Shown here: in pieces, positions 26,602 through 35,327 of the stretch
Position numbering within the stretch: position 1 is the stretch's first letter
Layout: each line of letters starts with the position of its first letter
Origin: Candidatus Gallispira edinburgensis
GTDB lineage: Bacteria; Bacillota; Clostridia; Lachnospirales; CAG-274
Length of the DNA: 41,393 bases
NCBI GenBank assembly: GCA_904395805.1
Contig: CAJFNV010000020.1
Coordinates: forward strand, 1 to 41,393
Reading direction: 5' to 3'
Made by a program: the position numbers and the translations under genes
The notes under the pieces: generated by a model
What the model was told of the DNA's origin: nothing
The model's database searches: none
Seen by the model: the letters and a program-made list of their open reading frames with translations, nothing else

Positions 26602-26877
26602 TTATGTTGCATATGGTAAAACTTCTGTAAAAAAGAGCATTACAGCATATACGATCAAATATACAACAGTAAGTAAATGACAGGCAATGTTCTTCTTATC
26701 TGTTCCGTATACCCTTTTTATAGTATAAATTTCATATATAACAGCCGCCAAAAATACCACAGGAATAACCATTGAGAGTATATTAACAGCTTTTATGTTC
26801 TGACAATAAATTTCAATCAGTTTAACAAACTCCGTGTATATTGTTATAAACATAATTATAAAAATTTCCACACTCAC
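26602..26877 (-). CDS. Small three-segment membrane protein
   Basis: This 91-residue hydrophobic protein has three probable membrane segments (about 3-22, 31-52 and 67-87) and a short basic loop (IKRVYGTDKKN). The family is not recognised. Translation appears to start at GTG 26877, with AAGGG six bases upstream. It lies between the intact 165-residue gene and its broken paralogue, on the same strand. Confidence 0.6.
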   Translation of the reverse strand: MSVEIFIIMFITIYTEFVKLIEIYCQNIKAVNILSMVIPVVFLAAVIYEIYTIKRVYGTDKKNIACHLLTVVYLIVYAVMLFFTEVLPYAT

Positions 26878-26897
26878 AATTATCCCTTCATTATATT

Positions 26898-27395
26898 TTA
26901 TATCAAATCATTATAAATCTCCTTGTATTCAACAACTTTATTCAGCGGCAAAAATTTTTCCGATTCAAAAAACAATTCCTCTAAAGCTCTTTTCTTTAAA
27001 TCCCTGTTAACATCAGTATTATCGATAACCTTCATAAGCAATTCAGTACTTTCCCCATATAAACATTCAATAGAAAAACATGCAGCCAGCTCAATAAGCA
27101 TCAGCACATCTTCATCATTGCAGAAAATATTCCCATCTCCCTTTATGTCAAAATATCTTTTTAAAAACTTTTCAGCCGATTTTAAATAAAATATTTTTGA
27201 AGTACCTATATCCTTTTCTTCTGCATTTACGCTGTTATAATACAAATTTATACACAAATAAATTATTTCAAATACTTCCTCACTTGAAAAAAATTTTTCA
27301 CATTTCAAATCTGACAGATATTTAAGACCTTCTTTTTGTCTTTTCTTTAAATCACCGATATTCTCTATCTTTTTTATATCCTTTAATACAGTCAA
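26898..27395 (-). CDS. Hypothetical helical protein, intact copy of a duplicated gene
   Basis: This 165-residue cytosolic protein of unknown family is helical and rich in Glu, Lys and Leu, with repeat-like helices (DLKKRALEELFFESEKF). It resembles HEAT/TPR-type helical repeat proteins in composition only. A frameshifted paralogue lies about 340 bases downstream. The start is TTG 27395, which has a well-placed AGGTGATG site; no in-frame ATG is available near it. It follows the 229-residue gene by about 30 bases. Confidence 0.65.
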   Translation of the reverse strand: MTVLKDIKKIENIGDLKKRQKEGLKYLSDLKCEKFFSSEEVFEIIYLCINLYYNSVNAEEKDIGTSKIFYLKSAEKFLKRYFDIKGDGNIFCNDEDVLMLIELAACFSIECLYGESTELLMKVIDNTDVNRDLKKRALEELFFESEKFLPLNKVVEYKEIYNDLI

Positions 27396-27424
27396 ATCAT
27401 CACCTGCTTTATTACAACTATGTA

Positions 27425-28114
27425 TTATTTAAAGTAATCTAGCATATATTTTTTATTGCTCTCCATATACTCATTTAAACTGCTCTCATCTTCACTTCTG
27501 ACATATGAAATGATTTTATCTATATGAGCAATAAATTCATCTTCCTCATAATCAAAGCTTGTATACTTTTTCAAATCAATGTTTTCAAATTCTTCAAACC
27601 TATTAAAATCCCCTCTGTAATTCCACACAACCCTGTCATACTTCAGATGGAGAAGAATAAGCATGGCATATTCATAATTTTTGGTTTTCAATACAGCTGC
27701 AAGCTTTCTGAAATCGGGATATGCCTCCCGCCCGTACATCCTGTTATCCATAACAATAAGAAATTTCAGCAGCTTTTCCGTTCTGTCAAATTCATTAAAT
27801 ATGGGCTTAAGATATTTATTTATATCCTCTGCCATATCAGCTTCATTGTTATACTCCATACCAATCACCGGTAAATTATTTCTTATTTTTTTAAGCTCAT
27901 ATGTCCATGTTCTCCCCATATAGTATTTATCCGTATATACCGGGATTATATCAAAATTTATTCTTGTTCTCTTACCCGGTAATTTTTCGGCTTCTGCATA
28001 CTGAATAACATCATTGACGATCCTCCAATACCTCCTTGCTGCCACGTCATTATCTTTATTTGTCAACCCCAGTTTTTCAAATTCATTATCTATGTTCACC
28101 ATATCTTCATCCAT
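27425..28114 (-). CDS. Hypothetical cytosolic protein
   Basis: This 229-residue acidic protein of unknown family has many aromatic residues (MGRTWTYELKKIRNN, YDRVVWNYRGDFNRFEEF), a mostly helical second half and no export signal. ATG 28114 lacks a clear ribosome site; an in-frame ATG at 28102, with GGATG upstream, could be the true start. It appears to be the first gene of the run that continues with the 165-residue gene. The 107 bases upstream contain no recognised gene. Confidence 0.6.
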   Translation of the reverse strand: MDEDMVNIDNEFEKLGLTNKDNDVAARRYWRIVNDVIQYAEAEKLPGKRTRINFDIIPVYTDKYYMGRTWTYELKKIRNNLPVIGMEYNNEADMAEDINKYLKPIFNEFDRTEKLLKFLIVMDNRMYGREAYPDFRKLAAVLKTKNYEYAMLILLHLKYDRVVWNYRGDFNRFEEFENIDLKKYTSFDYEEDEFIAHIDKIISYVRSEDESSLNEYMESNKKYMLDYFK

Positions 28115-28221
28115 TCATGTTACATTTATAGTTACATTACCATTATTCGTTTTTGTTTATATCTTCATACTGAAAAACATTCATTATTACTCAAGTGCCA
28201 AATTTCAATAAAATTTTAACA

Positions 28222-28551
28222 TTATTCAACCTCTGTATATGAAATCTCAAAACTTATTTTTCCATTAATTTTTTCCAAAATTTTCAAATAAGTTCTGTTT
28301 ATTTCCATTATTGGGATCCCTGCAGTTTTAATTTCAATATATATTACCATTTCAGATTCACAATTGTTAAAATCAATATCCTTATAATATAATTGACCGA
28401 TTAAATCTTCAATAACAACAGTACAGTCATATTCATCAGTCACATCGGACTTAATTATCAGTTTATCATTAGTTTCCTTATTTGTAATTGTCAGTGTTCC
28501 CCAAATATTAAGTTCATTTTCATCATACGGCAATATCTTCACCCCTTTCAT
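28222..28551 (-). CDS. Small protein, possibly DUF4279-related
   Basis: This protein has up to 109 residues. The C-terminal half (VIYIEIKTAGIPIMEINRTYLKILEKINGKISFEISY) follows the pattern of the end of DUF4279 proteins, where strands and a helix lead to a final strand, and it resembles the end of the neighbour at 28558. ATG 28551 lies 6 bases after the neighbour's stop and has no ribosome site of its own. AAGGGGTG lies inside the first codons, ahead of an in-frame TTG at 28533, so the start is uncertain. Translation may depend on the upstream gene. Confidence 0.55.
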   Translation of the reverse strand: MKGVKILPYDENELNIWGTLTITNKETNDKLIIKSDVTDEYDCTVVIEDLIGQLYYKDIDFNNCESEMVIYIEIKTAGIPIMEINRTYLKILEKINGKISFEISYTEVE

Positions 28552-28557
28552 TTAAAA

Positions 28558-28977
28558 TCATATAACATCAAACTGTAATATACAGTTAAGCTTTGACAAT
28601 ATTTCTATGTTTTTTCTTGAAATACTGATTTTAAATGGCTCATCACCCACCCGCAACACAACACAAATTCCCATATCAACTCTGTCAAGTTTTGACAAAT
28701 ATTCTGTAATTTTATTTCTGTTGCACTTGATTTCATTCAGAAATAAACCAAGAATATTATCAACATCGTTGCAATTTACATATTCCGAACTATATCTCCA
28801 ATATGAAAAGCCAATATCTTTTGGTGCAGAAATATCTTCTGAAGTTTCAGTAGGTGCAATTCCCATCACCTCTGTAACAGTTTCCATATCCATGCTATCA
28901 GCATTTATATAAAATTCTATACCTATCTGAGTCAATAAATTATCTTGTAAGTCCCGATGCAATTTTTCTGCTTCCAT
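28558..28977 (-). CDS. DUF4279-like protein
   Basis: This 139-residue protein matches the DUF4279 layout: an N-terminal strand (IGIEFYINADSMD), a helix leading to MGIAPTE, the SYWRYSSEYVNCNDVDNILGLFL segment, and a final ISRKNIEILSKLNCILQFDVI. DUF4279 proteins are often found in gene sets with immunity proteins of polymorphic toxins, but their molecular function is not settled. A GGAAGG site precedes ATG 28977 by about nine bases. It precedes the smaller related gene at 28222-28551. Confidence 0.65.
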   Translation of the reverse strand: MEAEKLHRDLQDNLLTQIGIEFYINADSMDMETVTEVMGIAPTETSEDISAPKDIGFSYWRYSSEYVNCNDVDNILGLFLNEIKCNRNKITEYLSKLDRVDMGICVVLRVGDEPFKISISRKNIEILSKLNCILQFDVI

Positions 28978-29093
28978 ATCTGCGTTTCCTTCCTATACAT
29001 GGTTAAATCTATATTTAAGTTATCAAAATCTTTTTTCATGGTATTTATATCCAGTCCACACTGTACCTGTTATATCCCATTTATAATCATAAT

Positions 29094-29411
29094 CTACTCA
29101 TATGAATACATTCTATAATTCCCGTTTTCGTCTTTTTCACTTAAATCAAATTTTATTTTAAACTTCTCACCTTTACATGAATCAACTTCCATATAATAAA
29201 AATTATCCTCAGCATATTCATCAACTACATTACAAAAAGCACAATACGTTCTTGACCTTACAAGCTTGAATGCCTGTTCCTTAAGCTGATCCTTTTCTTC
29301 CTGTGTAATTTCATAGTCGTTATTGATCTCAATTTTCCAATTATTTCTATTACAGCCTGTCAGAAAGCAAATCAATATTATACAAATCAAAATGCACAAT
29401 TTCCCCTTCAT
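29094..29411 (-). CDS. Small lipoprotein
   Basis: This 105-residue protein has a type II signal peptide with the lipobox LTGC, so Cys at about position 20 of the mature start would carry lipid. The exported part is charged, with a CAFC pair in RTYCAFCNVVDEY. The frame is open from 29441, but ATG 29411 has AAAGGTGA upstream and directly begins the signal sequence. After the stop, the -1 frame encodes a further 24 residues (VDYDYKWDITGTVW onward) of beta-strand character, so the gene may have lost its natural C-terminus by a one-base change. Family unknown. Confidence 0.65.
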   Translation of the reverse strand: MKGKLCILICIILICFLTGCNRNNWKIEINNDYEITQEEKDQLKEQAFKLVRSRTYCAFCNVVDEYAEDNFYYMEVDSCKGEKFKIKFDLSEKDENGNYRMYSYE

Positions 29412-29534
29412 TTTAAAATTCACCTTTCCAATAACACTCATCTCTCATAATTATTGTACTGTATATCCTTACTATTAGCAAGAAAAAACATATACTTTTC
29501 TAAAGCTAAAATTCCACTATGGCGCTTTTTAAAT

Positions 29535-29572
29535 AAAAACCCCTCCCCTGCTATTTTGCAGGAGAAGGGAAA
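29535..29572 (-). terminator. Terminator of the four-repeat surface protein gene
   Basis: On the minus strand, a 12-bp stem (29558-29569 with 29540-29551) closes a short loop and is followed by TTTTT-A-TTT. Two positions pair as G-U only in the minus-strand RNA and would be C-A mismatches in the other, which fits a terminator for the gene at 29592-32978. Confidence 0.85.
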
Positions 29573-29591
29573 TATATTTTAATATTTAATT

Positions 29592-32500
29592 TTATAAAGC
29601 AGTATTATATATAGCGGTCTTTGTGTCTGCATCCCATTCAACACCATAGCCTAAAATTTCACCCATAGCTCTGAACGGTATAAACATTCTGTCATCTTTT
29701 ATTTCAGAAGTAACACCATGATCCATTGTCATTTCCTGACCGTTTACCGTAACTATATTGCTGCCTGCCGTAAATATGATTCTTACACCGTCTTTACTTA
29801 TAACAGCCTGCTTGGTACTGCTGTCCCATGACACAATGTCACTTGTATCTGCACTGTCAACATTGCCTCCCGTAAGAGCAACTGCCACAAACCTTAAAGG
29901 AACAAGAGTCGAATTAGAATTACTCTGAATATAAGGTGCCACATCCATAGCATATGTTCTGTTATCTACAACAATATTGCTGCTGCCGATTGATACTCTT
30001 ACCTCAGGAATATTCTCTGTAGTTGTCTCTGTTGCGGCTTCTGTAGTTACTTCACCTGTTGTAGCCTCTGTAGCAGTTTCTGTTGTAGTTGTCGCAGCAG
30101 TTGTTGTGGTAGTAGTTGACCTGCTGCTTGAGCCGCCACCACCACCGCCGCCACCGCTGCTTACTCTTCTTGTTGTGGTTTCTGTAGCTTCATCGGTAGT
30201 TACTTCTGTTGCGGTTGATGTAGTTGTTTCTGTTGCCTCATCTGTTGTTTCCTCAGTTGAGTCTGTCACATCAGCAGTACTGCTTTCACTGCTTGTTTCT
30301 GTTGATGTTTCGGTTGCTGTCTCTGTTGTAGTTTCAGTCGACTCACTTGCTGTTTCAGTACTTGTTTCTGTAGAACTTTCAGTTGATTCACTTGCCGTTT
30401 CAGTACTTGTTTCTGTTGATTCACTTGTTGTTACCGTAGTGCTTTCTGTAGTTGTTTCTATGAATTCGGCTACTGAACCTATAACATATTCTCTGCCCTT
30501 TATTACAGTACCGTTAGAATCTATACTTACCTTAATATCACCAAGCTCACTGCCTTCACTGGTTACAGGGAGAGCTATATTATAATATGGAATACCCTGC
30601 GTCACATCATTGATATTTACATATACATCATCTATAGGGAATAAACTGACTTCAAGCATTTCCGGGCTGATATACTTTAAACTGTATGGCAGTTTACTTG
30701 AACCTTCATTGCCAATATAGTCCGTAAGAACATATCTGCTTTCTCTTCCGTCTGCCATAAGCTCATCATACGTCTTATTGCTTACCTCAGTTTTGAAAAC
30801 AAAAGGATCGGCATTTACAAGTCTTTCATCAAACTTACCGTTTTCAACTGTAAGCAAAATAGCTGAGCCTTTTTCTACTTCATAAGAAGGACATATCTGC
30901 AATGCAACAGGCTCGCCTTCTGCCAGTGACTGTATACCATTTTCATTTTCAAGTATATTTATACTGTTATCTTCAACATTTCTAATAAGCACACTGTCTT
31001 TAAGTATTTGTGTATCAGAACTGTTTACAGAATTACTGCTTGAGCCGCCGTCACTAATCATATTAGTATCTCCTACAGCAGCAACATTATAATAACCGCC
31101 CGCAATAGACGTTCCGTTAGAATAAATACCAACTTTTAATGCTCCGTCTATGCTTCCCTCTGTCGTCATAGGCAATGCAATGTTGTAATATGGAATACCA
31201 TATGTCACATCAGTATTGTTTTGATTTACCTTATTGTCCCCGATCGGGAATAACTCAACTTCAATTTGCTTTTCATTTATGTATCTTATTCCATAAGGTA
31301 ATTTTCTCTCTCCCTGATTACCTACATTATTTGTAAGCACAGTTTCAATTGACGCTCCCCCGTATACCAGAGGAATCAAATCTTCATAATTTCTGCCGTT
31401 TTCAGATTTATAAATATACGGAGCAGTATTAATAAGTCTTTCATCAAATTTGCCGTTTTCCGCAATAAGTATAATAGAATCACCCGGCTCAACCTCTGAC
31501 TTTGGTCTTATCTGCAGTGTTACAGGGGAACCTTCCCTAAGAGAATCTATTCCATCCTGTGTATCAAGAATATCAACACTGTTATTATTTACATTTTCAA
31601 TAAGCACACATTCCCTATTAATATGAACATTTCCCTTATTTATTGTGTTTATACTTGAATTGCTGCCCGGAGACACTTCTATTTTATCTTCATCCGGATT
31701 TTCTGTTACTGTTGCAGCAGTATATACACCGCCGGTTATAACTGTGCCATTTGGATCCACACTTAACTTTACATCTCCATAGTCACTGTCCTCAGTTGTT
31801 ACAGGCAGAGCAATTCTGTAATAGGGAATACCCTGTGTCACATCATTATTATTCTTATTCACCCATTCTTCATCAACAGGGAAGAGAGTTACCTCTATCT
31901 GACTTTCATTTATATATTTATATTCATAGGGAAGCTTTCTTTCCCCCTGATTGCCTATATTGTTTATAAATACTGTCTCCAGTGAAGCCCCGCCTTTTAA
32001 CATATCCATAAGCATATCATAACTTCTTTCGTTCTTTGATTCATACTTATATGGATTTGCATCAATCAGTCTCTCATCAAACTTGCCGTTTTCTATATTT
32101 AATACTATTGTTGTATCACTCTCAATGCCGGCAGTTGGTATAATGCTGAGAGCTATGGGTGTACCTTTCGCAAGAGAGTCAATTCCGGACTGTGTATCAA
32201 GTATGTCAATACCATTGCTCTCAATACCTGATATTAAAACTTCATTCTTTCCAAGCTTAAACTGTGATTTGTTTATGTAGTTATCTGAATATCCCTCATC
32301 ATAAACTGGTTCTTCAGCTTTATTTTTAACTTTTGCTGCAGTATATGTACCACTGCTTATTGCTGAATCGTTGCTGTCAATAGCGATTACCAAATCACCT
32401 GACTTGCTTCCCTCTGTAGTGACAGGCATAGGAATATTATATATCGGTGTACCATCTGTTACATCGGAATTATTTTGGTTTACTTTATCAGCACTTATAG

Positions 32501-32978
32501 GATATAAATAAACTTCAATTTGTTCCGGACTGATATACCTGAATCCATATGGAAGCTGTCTTGATTTTTCACCGCCTACATATTCGGCTAAAACCTCTTC
32601 GGGACTTCTTTCATCTGTCATAATTTCGTCATATGTTGTCCCTGTTTCATTAGTTCTGAATATAAATGGATCAGCATTTACAAGTCTTTCATCAAACTTG
32701 CCGTTTTCAACTGTAAGTATAATTGATGAACCGCTTTCAACCTCTGATGTAGGACGCAGCTGCATACTTACAGGCGTTCCGCTTGCTACAGAATCCATAC
32801 CCTCCTGGGTATTCAGCACATCAATACTTCTGTCGTCTACATATTCAATAAGTATCTCATCGGCATTCATGTCCCAGATTCTTCCTACAACAGAATTACT
32901 TGAAGCTGCCATTGTCACTGCCGAAAATGACGTGACAGCCATAACTGTTGCCATTAAAAGAGCAATTTTTCCCTTCAT
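29592..32978 (-). CDS. Secreted protein with four copies of an unrecognised domain and a stalk domain
   Basis: This 1128-residue protein starts with a signal peptide (1-24). Four copies of a roughly 205-residue module follow, each with a SIDVLNTQ-G-DSLA-GTP opening, an ENGKFDERL block (Lys at about 94, 299, 510 and 714), a GNQGERKLPY-RYI segment and a closing DVT-GIPYYNIALPVTTEGS block. A Thr/Ser/Glu-rich linker (about 855-975) contains eight consecutive Gly. The C-terminus (about 985-1128) matches the copper-amine-oxidase-N-like stalk domain (LVPLRFVAVAL, MFIPFRAMGEILGYGVEWD). I do not recognise the repeated module. An extracellular adhesive, scaffolding or binding role is plausible but unproven. 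There is no LPXTG motif or C-terminal anchor. AAGGAGG precedes the ATG. It is divergent from an XRE regulator. Confidence 0.85.
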   Translation of the reverse strand: MKGKIALLMATVMAVTSFSAVTMAASSNSVVGRIWDMNADEILIEYVDDRSIDVLNTQEGMDSVASGTPVSMQLRPTSEVESGSSIILTVENGKFDERLVNADPFIFRTNETGTTYDEIMTDERSPEEVLAEYVGGEKSRQLPYGFRYISPEQIEVYLYPISADKVNQNNSDVTDGTPIYNIPMPVTTEGSKSGDLVIAIDSNDSAISSGTYTAAKVKNKAEEPVYDEGYSDNYINKSQFKLGKNEVLISGIESNGIDILDTQSGIDSLAKGTPIALSIIPTAGIESDTTIVLNIENGKFDERLIDANPYKYESKNERSYDMLMDMLKGGASLETVFINNIGNQGERKLPYEYKYINESQIEVTLFPVDEEWVNKNNNDVTQGIPYYRIALPVTTEDSDYGDVKLSVDPNGTVITGGVYTAATVTENPDEDKIEVSPGSNSSINTINKGNVHINRECVLIENVNNNSVDILDTQDGIDSLREGSPVTLQIRPKSEVEPGDSIILIAENGKFDERLINTAPYIYKSENGRNYEDLIPLVYGGASIETVLTNNVGNQGERKLPYGIRYINEKQIEVELFPIGDNKVNQNNTDVTYGIPYYNIALPMTTEGSIDGALKVGIYSNGTSIAGGYYNVAAVGDTNMISDGGSSSNSVNSSDTQILKDSVLIRNVEDNSINILENENGIQSLAEGEPVALQICPSYEVEKGSAILLTVENGKFDERLVNADPFVFKTEVSNKTYDELMADGRESRYVLTDYIGNEGSSKLPYSLKYISPEMLEVSLFPIDDVYVNINDVTQGIPYYNIALPVTSEGSELGDIKVSIDSNGTVIKGREYVIGSVAEFIETTTESTTVTTSESTETSTETASESTESSTETSTETASESTETTTETATETSTETSSESSTADVTDSTEETTDEATETTTSTATEVTTDEATETTTRRVSSGGGGGGGGSSSRSTTTTTTAATTTTETATEATTGEVTTEAATETTTENIPEVRVSIGSSNIVVDNRTYAMDVAPYIQSNSNSTLVPLRFVAVALTGGNVDSADTSDIVSWDSSTKQAVISKDGVRIIFTAGSNIVTVNGQEMTMDHGVTSEIKDDRMFIPFRAMGEILGYGVEWDADTKTAIYNTAL

Positions 32979-33200
32979 TTCTTTTCCTCCTTATATAGTT
33001 AAATAATAAAAAACATAACAATTCATATAATAACACAGTGATTTTTTCGACAAATTATTATGTATTTTAGATAATTATATCACCAGTCTGAAATATCGTC
33101 AATAAATAATTTTCGATTTACTGTGCCTTTTAATTTCTATTATTTTGTTTTATATTTTTTATTTATTATAACACTCATTTTTAGTATTGCCAATAATAAA

Positions 33201-33249
33201 TTCTCAATTTGAGTATTATACCCTTATTAATTTCCCTTTATTGTATAAT
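33201..33249 (+). promoter_or_regulatory. Possible operator and -10 of the XRE gene
   Basis: A perfect dyad ctcaa-t-ttgag (33203-33213) lies about 30 bases before TATAAT (33244-33249), which is 20 bases upstream of the XRE start. The position suits autoregulation and control of the divergent surface-protein gene, but only one copy was noticed. No good -35 is visible. The 290-base divergent gap is otherwise AT-rich with no gene. Confidence 0.35.
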
Positions 33250-33269
33250 AATTTTAAGGATGTGATCAT

Positions 33270-33593
33270 ATGGCTTTTGGAGATAAGCTTAAAGAAATAC
33301 TTGAAGATCGTGAGATTTCACAAAAAGATTTTGCCGCATCATTAAATATGGCACCAACAACATTAAACGGTTATATAAAAAACAATCGTCAGCCTGATTT
33401 TGAAACAATAAAAAACATAGCATCAGCACTAAATGTATCTATTGACTTTCTTCTTGATTACAACTATAAGGAAAATATTACATTATCGGTTCAGGAAATA
33501 TCATTAATTCTCAAAATCAGAAAGATGAATGTATATCAGAAAGATATTATATACAGTCTTGTTAATATAATCAACGAAAAACAAAAGAAATAA
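33270..33593 (+). CDS. XRE-family helix-turn-helix regulator
   Basis: This 107-residue protein has an N-terminal Cro/CI-type helix-turn-helix (about 6-62; KLKEILEDREISQKDFAASLNMAPTTLNGYIKNNRQPDFETI) followed by a short helical tail of about 40 residues, probably for dimerisation. There is no peptidase or sensor domain. The AAGGATG ribosome site precedes ATG 33270. It lies divergent to the four-repeat surface protein gene and may control it or itself. Confidence 0.88.
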   Translation: MAFGDKLKEILEDREISQKDFAASLNMAPTTLNGYIKNNRQPDFETIKNIASALNVSIDFLLDYNYKENITLSVQEISLILKIRKMNVYQKDIIYSLVNIINEKQKK

Positions 33594-33625
33594 CACACAA
33601 AAAACTGCATATCGTTTTCCGGATC

Positions 33626-33665
33626 AAAAAAACGTCATTTGAAACATTTCCAAATGACGTTTTAT
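33626..33665. terminator. Bidirectional terminator between XRE and guaB
   Basis: A perfect stem aaaacgtcatttg / caaatgacgtttt (about 33629-33663) has an 8-9 base loop and A/T runs on both sides. It lies between converging genes and can serve both. Confidence 0.9.
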
Positions 33666-33682
33666 AATTTGTATTTTAAATT

Positions 33683-35194
33683 TTACTTCACAGGCACAGC
33701 GCTCTGGTCCTTAAGCACAACATCATGTGCACCGCCCTCAACAATACTTGTAGCGGAAACAAGAGTAATTCTTGCCTTCTCCTGTAACTCAGGTATAGAC
33801 AGTGCACCACAGTTACACATTGTTGAACGTATCTTGGAAAGTGTAATTTCCACATTATCATGTAAGTATCCTGCATAAGGCACATAGGAATCAACACCTT
33901 CTTCAAATGAAAGCTTGCTTGCACCGCCCATGTCATATCTCTGCCAGTTTCTTGCTCTTGAAGAACCTTCGCCCCAGTATTCCTTCATATAATTACCGTT
34001 TACGATAACCTTGTTTGTAGGACTTTCTTCAAATCTTGAGAAATATCTTCCAAGCATACAGAAATCACAGCCCATAGCAAGAGCCAGTGTAATGTGATAA
34101 TCATGAACAATACCGCCGTCTGAACAGATAGGAATATAAACACCTGTTTCCTTAAAGTATTCATCTCTTGCAGCCGCAACCTCAATTACAGCAGTAGCCT
34201 GACCTCTTCCTATACCCTTTGTTTCTCTTGTTATACAAATAGAGCCGCCGCCGATACCGATCTTAATAAAGTCGGCACCTGCCTCAGCAAGGAATCTGAA
34301 ACCATCTCTGTCAACAACATTACCTGCACCAACTTTAACATCGTTACCATAATGCTGTCTGATCCAGTCGATCGTATTCTTCTGCCATGCAGTAAAGCCC
34401 TCTGATGAGTCTATACAAAGAACATCGGCACCTGCCTCAACAAGAGCAGGCACTCTTTCGGCATAATCTCTTGTATTTATACCTGCACCTACAACATATC
34501 TCTTGTGAGCATCCAGAAGCTCCATAACATTTTCCTTGTGGCTTTCATAGTCCTTTCTGAACACATATGCCACAAGTCTCTGCTGGTCATCTACAATAGG
34601 AAGAGCATTAAGCTTCTTATCCCATATAATGTCATTAGCTTCCTTAAGAGTTGTACCCTCTTTAGCATATATCATATTTTCAATAGGTGTCATAAACTCA
34701 GAAACCTTAGTAGCAGGGTCCATTCTGCTCACTCTGTAATCTCTGCTTGTAACAATACCAAGAAGCTTGCCTGTAGCAGTACCGTCCTCAGTTACAGATA
34801 CTGTTGAATGACCTGTCTGCTCCTTTAAAGCAATAATATCTGCAAGTGTCTGGTCAGGTCTTATATTTGAATCACTCTTAACAAAGCCTGCCTTGTAGCT
34901 CTTAACTCTCTTTACCATTTCAGCCTGCTGTTCAACAGTCTGGGAGCCGTATATAAATGACACACCGCCCTCCTTGGCAAGTGCAATAGCCATATTGTCA
35001 TCTGAAACTGACTGCATTATTGCTGACACTAAAGGAATATTCATTTTAAGAGGACACTCCTCTTCGCCTTTTCTGTATTTAACTAAAGGTGTCACAAGAC
35101 TTGCTCTTGAAGGGATACACTCTTCTGAAGAATATCCGGGCACCAACAGGTACTCACTGAAAGTATGTGATGGTTCTTTAAAATAGTATGCCAT
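33683..35194 (-). CDS. guaB: IMP dehydrogenase
   Basis: This 503-residue enzyme oxidises IMP to XMP with NAD+, the committed step of GMP synthesis. The TIM barrel is interrupted by two CBS domains (about 105-225). The active-site loop [19 protein letters not shown] holds the catalytic C320. The loop differs from the Bacillus-type SICTTR-GVGVPQ but matches a variant form of the enzyme. The final region [20 protein letters not shown] carries the flap-like segment. The ATG follows AAAGGAG. Its own promoter and a leader of about 127 bases lie upstream; the leader contains a terminator-like hairpin. fba lies further upstream on the same strand. Confidence 0.95.
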   Translation of the reverse strand: MAYYFKEPSHTFSEYLLVPGYSSEECIPSRASLVTPLVKYRKGEEECPLKMNIPLVSAIMQSVSDDNMAIALAKEGGVSFIYGSQTVEQQAEMVKRVKSYKAGFVKSDSNIRPDQTLADIIALKEQTGHSTVSVTEDGTATGKLLGIVTSRDYRVSRMDPATKVSEFMTPIENMIYAKEGTTLKEANDIIWDKKLNALPIVDDQQRLVAYVFRKDYESHKENVMELLDAHKRYVVGAGINTRDYAERVPALVEAGADVLCIDSSEGFTAWQKNTIDWIRQHYGNDVKVGAGNVVDRDGFRFLAEAGADFIKIGIGGGSICITRETKGIGRGQATAVIEVAAARDEYFKETGVYIPICSDGGIVHDYHITLALAMGCDFCMLGRYFSRFEESPTNKVIVNGNYMKEYWGEGSSRARNWQRYDMGGASKLSFEEGVDSYVPYAGYLHDNVEITLSKIRSTMCNCGALSIPELQEKARITLVSATSIVEGGAHDVVLKDQSAVPVK

Positions 35195-35263
35195 TTTCTT
35201 AATCTCCTTTGTATAAATTTTCTTGAATCAAAATTCAGCTCCGCCGATTTTTGAAAGATAATA

Positions 35264-35302
35264 CAAAAACGATTGCTAAAGAACACTTTCACAATCGCTT
35301 TT
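35264..35302 (-). terminator. Terminator-like hairpin in the guaB leader
   Basis: On the minus strand, aaagcgattg pairs with caatcgtttt through a 10-bp stem with one G-T pair, followed by TTTTTG. It lies downstream of the guaB promoter and about 70 bases before the guaB start. It could be an attenuator for guaB or the late terminator of fba, which has no closer terminator. No known riboswitch consensus was recognised around it. Confidence 0.6.
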
Positions 35303-35327
35303 GCAGTTACGTCGGTAATTAAAAACT

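Noticed and set aside
23929..29411. Prophage or integrative element
   Set aside because: No integrase, capsid, portal, relaxase, transposase or attachment-site repeat was found at the edges of the island.
29977..30585. 202-codon Val/Ser-rich open frame opposite the surface-protein linker
   Set aside because: It is the complement of a Thr/Ser/Glu-rich low-complexity linker, which naturally leaves the other strand open; there is no ribosome site or start context.
35195..35327. Purine riboswitch in front of guaB
   Set aside because: The conserved junction sequences of the purine aptamer are not present; only a simple terminator-like stem can be supported.
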